From: Bifidobacterium breve
Lineage (GTDB): Bacteria; Actinomycetota; Actinomycetes; S36-B12; UBA5976
DNA: 52,398 nt
Direction: 5' to 3'
NCBI GenBank assembly: GCA_945866135.1
Contig: CAMBGF010000003.1
Span: 1 to 52,398, forward strand
The notes beneath the pieces were generated by a model. That model was given only the letters and a program-made list of their open reading frames with translations. It did no database searches and was not told the origin of the DNA. A program made the position numbers and the translations under genes. Shown piece after piece: positions 47,416-52,398 of the stretch. How positions within the stretch are numbered: position 1 is the first letter of the stretch; each line of letters opens with the position of its first letter.

Positions 47416-49650
47416 ATGACCAGTGAACTCACTGCCACGCCCTTAGTTCAGGCCCTAAAAGATCGATTTCCACAAGGTTTAGATACTCCAATACCGGATC
47501 AACTCGTTGAAGTCATCAATACTTTGGTCGGTTTTCACCCTGGCAGCGATCGCAATGAAGTAATTCGGGCATTTCAAACTGCAGACTATTTCCATAGACT
47601 GCAAAATCGTAAATCGGGCGAGCAATACATAACACATCCGATTGCCGTAGCAGGTTTGCTCGCGGACCTGGGTATGACTACGCCCACCATTATCGCTGCG
47701 CTACTACACGACACAGTTGAAGATACTGATTACAACTTGGACCATCTGCGCGCCGACTTTGGTGATGAGATTGCTGGATTAGTTGATGGCGTTACTAAAT
47801 TGGACAAACTCAAGTACGGCCAAGCATCGGCATCAGAAACTGTTCGCAAAATGGTCGTCGCCATGGCCAGAGACATCCGCGTTCTGGTCATAAAGCTTGT
47901 GGATAGATTGCACAACATGCGAACTCTTTCGTATCTTTCCATCGAGAAGCAAGAACAAAAAGCTCGCGAGACGCTTGAAATTTATGCGCCACTTGCGCAT
48001 CGCTTGGGAATGAATTCTATTAAGTGGGAGCTGGAAGATTTAGCGTTTGCTTCGCTTTACCCCAAAATGAGTGAAGAGATTGCCAGACTTGTTACCCAGC
48101 GAGCTCCAGCGCGCGATGAAAGTCTGCAAACAATCGTAGATGACCTAACGATTGACTTAACTGATAACCACATCGAGGCAATAGTCTCTGGACGACCTAA
48201 ACATTTTTACAGTATCTATCAAAAAATGATTGTGCGAGGCCGCGATTTTGACGACATCTATGATCTGATCGGTGTTCGCATTTTGGTTGAGAGTATCCAA
48301 GATTGTTACGCAACACTTGGAATCATTCACGGTCGGTGGAATCCAGTCCCAGGGCGATTCAAAGATTACATTGCAATGCCAAAGTTCACGATGTATCAGT
48401 CGCTACACACCACCGTCATCGGCCCAAATGGTAAGCCCGTTGAATTCCAGATCCGTACTCATGAGATGCACAGGGCCGCAGAATATGGTGTTGCCTCGCA
48501 TTGGCGTTACAAGCAAGACAAAGTTGCTGGCAAGGATGGGCCAGATGATTTAGGTTGGGTTCGCCAACTTTTGGATTTGCAGCGTGAGACTGCCGACCCT
48601 GGCGATTTTATGGATTCCCTGCGTGATGACTTAGGTGCATCCGAGGTTTATGTATTTACTCCTAAAGGTGAAGTCATGGCTTTGCCGGCTGGAAGTACCC
48701 CAATTGATTTTGCTTACAGTGTGCACACCGAAGTTGGCAATCGATGTGTTGGAGCCCGGATAAATGGCAAACTCGCACCGCTTGATTCCAAGTTATCCAA
48801 TGGCGACAACGTTGAGATCATCACTAACAAGTCAGATTCAGCTGGTCCGACGCAAGACTGGATAAACATTGTTGCCAGCGCCCGCGCCAAATCTAAAATC
48901 AAAGCGTGGTTCTCTAAGGAGCGACGCGAAGAGGCGATTGAGGCTGGCAAAGAAGCAATAATTCGAGCCATGAAAAAAGCGGGTGTGCCACTTCGCCTGT
49001 TAACAAATAACGCACTTAATACTTTGGCAATTGAATCTAATTACAGTGACGTCACTGCGCTATACGCGGCAGTAGGCGAGGGCAATTTAGGCGCCCAGAC
49101 CGTTGTCACAAGGTTTACTGCCTTACATGGCGGGGACGAAAGAGTTGACGAAGATGCTTCAGAACAAGTGCTGCCAGGGCGAGTTGCTAGTCGCCGCGCA
49201 GCCAAGCCAGATCCGGGTATCACCGTAATTGGCGCCGATGACACTTGGGTTAAATTGTCTCGTTGCTGCACACCAGTTCCTGGCGATGAGGTCTTGGGAT
49301 TTGTGACACGTGGTTCCGGTATTTCAGTACATCGAACAGATTGTGTGAATGCCGACTCGCTGCGTGAGCAACCAGAACGGCTAGTTGAAGTCGCTTGGAC
49401 GCCAGGCAAATCAAGTATCTTCCTAGTCAACATCCAAGTTGAAGCCCTAGATCGAGCAAGATTGCTCTCTGATGTTACGCGCACGCTATCTGATCAACAT
49501 GTAAATATTTTGAATGCCTCAGTGACCACCACAAAGGATCGTGTGGCGATATCCAGGTTTACTTTCGAAATGGGAGATCCTTCGCATTTGAATAACGTAC
49601 TGCGAGCTGTTCGTGGCATTGATGGCGTTTACGACGTCTACCGTGTGTAG
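47416..49650 (+). CDS. relA: (p)ppGpp synthetase/hydrolase RelA/SpoT (Rsh)
   Basis: HD motif [11 protein letters not shown], synthetase region [45 protein letters not shown] and ACT domains. Confidence 0.97.
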   Translation: MTSELTATPLVQALKDRFPQGLDTPIPDQLVEVINTLVGFHPGSDRNEVIRAFQTADYFHRLQNRKSGEQYITHPIAVAGLLADLGMTTPTIIAALLHDTVEDTDYNLDHLRADFGDEIAGLVDGVTKLDKLKYGQASASETVRKMVVAMARDIRVLVIKLVDRLHNMRTLSYLSIEKQEQKARETLEIYAPLAHRLGMNSIKWELEDLAFASLYPKMSEEIARLVTQRAPARDESLQTIVDDLTIDLTDNHIEAIVSGRPKHFYSIYQKMIVRGRDFDDIYDLIGVRILVESIQDCYATLGIIHGRWNPVPGRFKDYIAMPKFTMYQSLHTTVIGPNGKPVEFQIRTHEMHRAAEYGVASHWRYKQDKVAGKDGPDDLGWVRQLLDLQRETADPGDFMDSLRDDLGASEVYVFTPKGEVMALPAGSTPIDFAYSVHTEVGNRCVGARINGKLAPLDSKLSNGDNVEIITNKSDSAGPTQDWINIVASARAKSKIKAWFSKERREEAIEAGKEAIIRAMKKAGVPLRLLTNNALNTLAIESNYSDVTALYAAVGEGNLGAQTVVTRFTALHGGDERVDEDASEQVLPGRVASRRAAKPDPGITVIGADDTWVKLSRCCTPVPGDEVLGFVTRGSGISVHRTDCVNADSLREQPERLVEVAWTPGKSSIFLVNIQVEALDRARLLSDVTRTLSDQHVNILNASVTTTKDRVAISRFTFEMGDPSHLNNVLRAVRGIDGVYDVYRV

Positions 49651-49675
49651 CAAGTGCGAGCGAATCTAGCTCTAA

Positions 49676-50893
49676 TTAGTTAAGGGTTTCAGCGCCAGAA
49701 CGGGCTGCGGCCAACAATTCTTTAGCTTGCACTAACTGTGCTGAGAGCTTGGCTTCATCGCCAGACTTTGCAGCAGCTAATTGCTTCTCCAATTTCGCAA
49801 TACTTGCCTCAAATGAAGTCACTAATGAATTAGCCCGCTGCACAACCTCAGGCTTAGTGCGATGCCATTGTTCCTCTGTGACTTTGCGAATTGCATCTTC
49901 CACAGCTTTTAGTCTGCGCTCGATCTTTTCCTTATCGTTGCGCGGAACATGTCCAGCTTTCTCCCAAGTTTCCTGGATCTCGCGAAGTGCAGATTTAGCA
50001 GCATCAACGCTGGTAATTGGAAGTAGGGATTCAGCTCGCTTAAGCAACTCGAGTTTGATATCTAAGTTCTTGGTGAATTCTTCCTCACGGACGGAGTTGG
50101 CAGCATTGCGGTTAGTGAAGAATTTGTCCTGAACTGCTTTGAATTCGGCCCAAAGTTTTTCTTCTTCACCTTTTGCAGCTCGCGCTAACGTCTTCCATTC
50201 ATCCATCATCTTTTTGTAGGCCGCAGTAGTTGCTGCCCAATCCGAAGATCCGGCTAGTTCATCTGCCTTCTTGATCAGCGACTTCTTAGCAGTTACGGCT
50301 TGGGTACGACTGGCATCCAAAGTTGAAAAATATGCTCGACGTGCTTTATCAAAACCGGAGCGCGCATGGCTAAAGCGCTTCCAAAGTTCTTGTTCTTTAG
50401 CGCGGTCTGTTGTTGGCAAACTCTTCCACTCGGCAAGTAACTCTTTGTACTTTTCGCCCGTAACTTTCCAGGCATTAGATTTTTCCAGAGATTCAGAAAG
50501 TGCAACCAGCTCTTCTCGTCTAGCTAGCGCTGCTGCCTTGATTGCAGTTTTCTTCGCAGCCGCAGCCGCCTTTTTCTCGGCAAAGCCTGCTAGCAAAGAT
50601 TCTTTACCTGCTTTAATTTTTTCTAGATCACCGAGCAGATTTGGTTCAGAAAGAGACTTTTCAATTCGCTCTATCAACGCAGTAACCGTGTCGAGATTGC
50701 CTTTACCGTCTTTAAGCCGGGCTGCTGCAAGTTCGATCTCGGCCATTAAATCTTCATAACGCTTAGTGAAAAATGCCAGACCCTCACTTGGGTCACCCGC
50801 GGCGTACTGCCCAACTTTTATCGGATTTGGTGTGCCATTTAAAAATACGTTTCCAGCTTCGTCAACGTATCCAAATTCGTTAGTTGTTGTCAT
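49676..50893 (-). CDS. DUF349 coiled-coil repeat protein
   Basis: Repeated W-K-x-x-x-R/K units: AEWKSLPTTDRAKEQELWKRFSHARSGFDKARRAYF, DEWKTLARAAKGEEEKLWAEFKAVQDKFFTNRNA. Confidence 0.88.
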   Translation of the reverse strand: MTTTNEFGYVDEAGNVFLNGTPNPIKVGQYAAGDPSEGLAFFTKRYEDLMAEIELAAARLKDGKGNLDTVTALIERIEKSLSEPNLLGDLEKIKAGKESLLAGFAEKKAAAAAKKTAIKAAALARREELVALSESLEKSNAWKVTGEKYKELLAEWKSLPTTDRAKEQELWKRFSHARSGFDKARRAYFSTLDASRTQAVTAKKSLIKKADELAGSSDWAATTAAYKKMMDEWKTLARAAKGEEEKLWAEFKAVQDKFFTNRNAANSVREEEFTKNLDIKLELLKRAESLLPITSVDAAKSALREIQETWEKAGHVPRNDKEKIERRLKAVEDAIRKVTEEQWHRTKPEVVQRANSLVTSFEASIAKLEKQLAAAKSGDEAKLSAQLVQAKELLAAARSGAETLN

Positions 50894-50944
50894 GGCCAAG
50901 TCCTCTTGATCGGGTCCCCGGGGGGCTCTTGTGTGCAATTACAA

Positions 50945-51745
50945 TTATGGCGTAGTTGAAGCTCTGCTAATTACGACCGCTTGAGTTGGCGATCCATCAG
51001 ATGAGCCATTAGAAACACCAGCAGTTGCTATGTTTTCCAGGACTTCTAGCCCAGAAGTTATGCTTCCCCAGATTGTGTAATTAGGCGGCAACGGCGAATC
51101 TTGGTAGACCAAAAAGAATTGGCTGCCATTTGTATTTGGCCCACTGTTTGCCATAGCAACTGTGCCGCGAGGGTAAATGTAGTTCCCATCAGTGCCAGCT
51201 AGTGGGAGATTTTCATCAGCAAACTTAAATCCTGGTCCACCTGTTCGGTCACCTGCCGGATCACCACACTGCAGCACAAAAATTCCTTGAGTTGTTAGGC
51301 GACTACAGGCGGTGTTATTAAAAAATCCGTCATTAGCAAGCCACGCCATAGTTCCAACTGTGGTCGGGGTGTTTGGATCTGCGGAAAATTCAATCGTGCC
51401 GCAATTTGTTTCCAATGTGAATGCACTGGCAGTCGGCAACTCGGTAGTCACCGAGCCGTAAATGATGTTGTTTGCGCGAACTGTGGCAGGAAGTTCGCAA
51501 CCAGGAATTGGCGCGGCAGTTGAAATTGGGGCAACGCTCGGGGTGGCACTTGTTGTTTCGGCAGGTAGTGCTAGATCCTGTTCAGTTTGAGTGCTCTGGT
51601 AATTGAGCCAAAGTGGGATTAGGAGAACTGCGATACCGATTCCAGCCACGACCAGAAAGGTGTTTCTGGTTCGACGATGCGTACGCCGATTTTGCTGGCG
51701 TAGGTATTTTGCGTGGGCTAATTTTCGAGCACGTTTTGAAGGCAC
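50945..51745 (-). CDS. Membrane-anchored cyclophilin-type peptidyl-prolyl cis-trans isomerase
   Basis: TM segment [20 protein letters not shown]; cyclophilin core [47 protein letters not shown]. Confidence 0.92.
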   Translation of the reverse strand: MPSKRARKLAHAKYLRQQNRRTHRRTRNTFLVVAGIGIAVLLIPLWLNYQSTQTEQDLALPAETTSATPSVAPISTAAPIPGCELPATVRANNIIYGSVTTELPTASAFTLETNCGTIEFSADPNTPTTVGTMAWLANDGFFNNTACSRLTTQGIFVLQCGDPAGDRTGGPGFKFADENLPLAGTDGNYIYPRGTVAMANSGPNTNGSQFFLVYQDSPLPPNYTIWGSITSGLEVLENIATAGVSNGSSDGSPTQAVVISRASTTP

Positions 51746-51823
51746 AAGTCATAATTCTACGGTGCCAAGGAATTGCCACAAATCACGGTATCCTAGGGGA
51801 ATATCTAGCACAGGAGCGTGAAA

Positions 51824-52398
51824 ATGTTAATCGAAAGCTTTGGCGCTGGCCCTTGGCAGACTAACTGTTATGTGCTTGCCACTGGGGAAAATTCTGAGTG
51901 CATCATTATCGATCCAGGTCTAGGCTCGGCTCCACAGATCCGTGAGATCATCGAAGAAAAACACCTTAAACCGATTGCCACAATGCTTACCCATGGTCAC
52001 ATTGACCACATGTGGTCGATTTTCCCCGTGGCAACTGGCTATGGAATTCCGGCTTTCATTCATGGTGACGATCGATTCTTACTAAATGATCCTGGCGCAG
52101 GCGTATCGATTGAAACAAAAAATGCACTAATGGACATGATGTCATCAGAAGATGTTTTCGCTGAACCAGCCGACACCCGGGAACTCACCGACAAAATGAC
52201 TTTGGAGCTAGCCGGTTTAACTTTCACTGTGCTGCATGCACCTGGTCATACCCAGGGTTCCATCTTGTTCGAGTTCGAGGGCGATCGTAAACAAATCTTT
52301 ACTGGTGATGTTCTTTTCGCAGGCGCAATTGGGCGCACAGACTTACCAGGGAGTTCACCGGATGACATGGATGCATCCTTGCGGGACGTAGTTTTGCA
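51824..52398 (+). CDS. MBL-fold metallo-hydrolase (truncated at window end)
   Basis: Open frame MLIESFGAGPWQTNCYVLATGENSECIIIDPGLGS, LTHGHIDHMW, HAPGHTQGSILFEF; runs off the window end, so absent from ORF track. Confidence 0.92.
   Translation, partial: MLIESFGAGPWQTNCYVLATGENSECIIIDPGLGSAPQIREIIEEKHLKPIATMLTHGHIDHMWSIFPVATGYGIPAFIHGDDRFLLNDPGAGVSIETKNALMDMMSSEDVFAEPADTRELTDKMTLELAGLTFTVLHAPGHTQGSILFEFEGDRKQIFTGDVLFAGAIGRTDLPGSSPDDMDASLRDVVL

Noticed and set aside
49041-50759. Long antisense ORFs over relA and the DUF349 gene (147, 127 and 162 aa)
   Set aside because: Shadow ORFs of Lys/Glu/Ala-rich or conserved coding sequence
1-52398. CRISPR array, transposase, integrase, phage, toxin-antitoxin or rRNA content
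   Set aside because: No direct-repeat arrays and no ORFs with such motifs were found; the window reads as core chromosome

Overview
This is a 52.4 kb chromosomal window from a member of the Actinomycetota. The assignment rests on gene content and synteny (SepH, DUF4193, DUF3093, DUF3710, DUF3159, DUF3000, DUF7455, PI-mannoside genes, and an N-terminal Lys/Ala-rich SigA); the exact lineage is not determined. It is densely packed housekeeping sequence. In order: a DEDDh exonuclease fragment, a VOC protein, a short DUF4192-like protein, a PKD-like secreted protein, sigA, a DUF3048 lipoprotein, topoisomerase IV (parE and parC), beta- and gamma-carbonic anhydrases, a ferredoxin/thioredoxin-type reductase, a GH25 lysozyme, sepH, IMPase, dut and the DUF37xx block, a TrmA-like methylase, acnA, dxs, an RNase D-like protein, a DMT transporter, msrB, a RibD-like reductase, a tRNA-Gly/Cys/Val cluster, pabB/pabC, thrS, HIT, a degenerate EF-G-like protein, the pgsA/patA/pimA operon, pdxST, yebC, ruvCAB, secDF, apt, relA, DUF349, a cyclophilin and an MBL-fold hydrolase. 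I found no mobile elements, phage, CRISPR array or rRNA. The most interesting observations are: (i) a protein at 35142-36179 that looks like an EF-G G-domain with all nucleotide-binding motifs eroded (pseudo-GTPase); (ii) a perfect 18-bp palindrome over the predicted acnA transcription start; (iii) a perfect Gram-positive-type SOS box in front of ruvCAB; (iv) a tRNA cluster whose last tRNA lies only 24 nt ahead of a reductase ORF; (v) an unexplained structured hairpin near 1.14 kb; (vi) absence of yajC between ruvB and secD, with a perfect 9-bp hairpin in its place. All protein family calls come from reading translated sequence without database searches.
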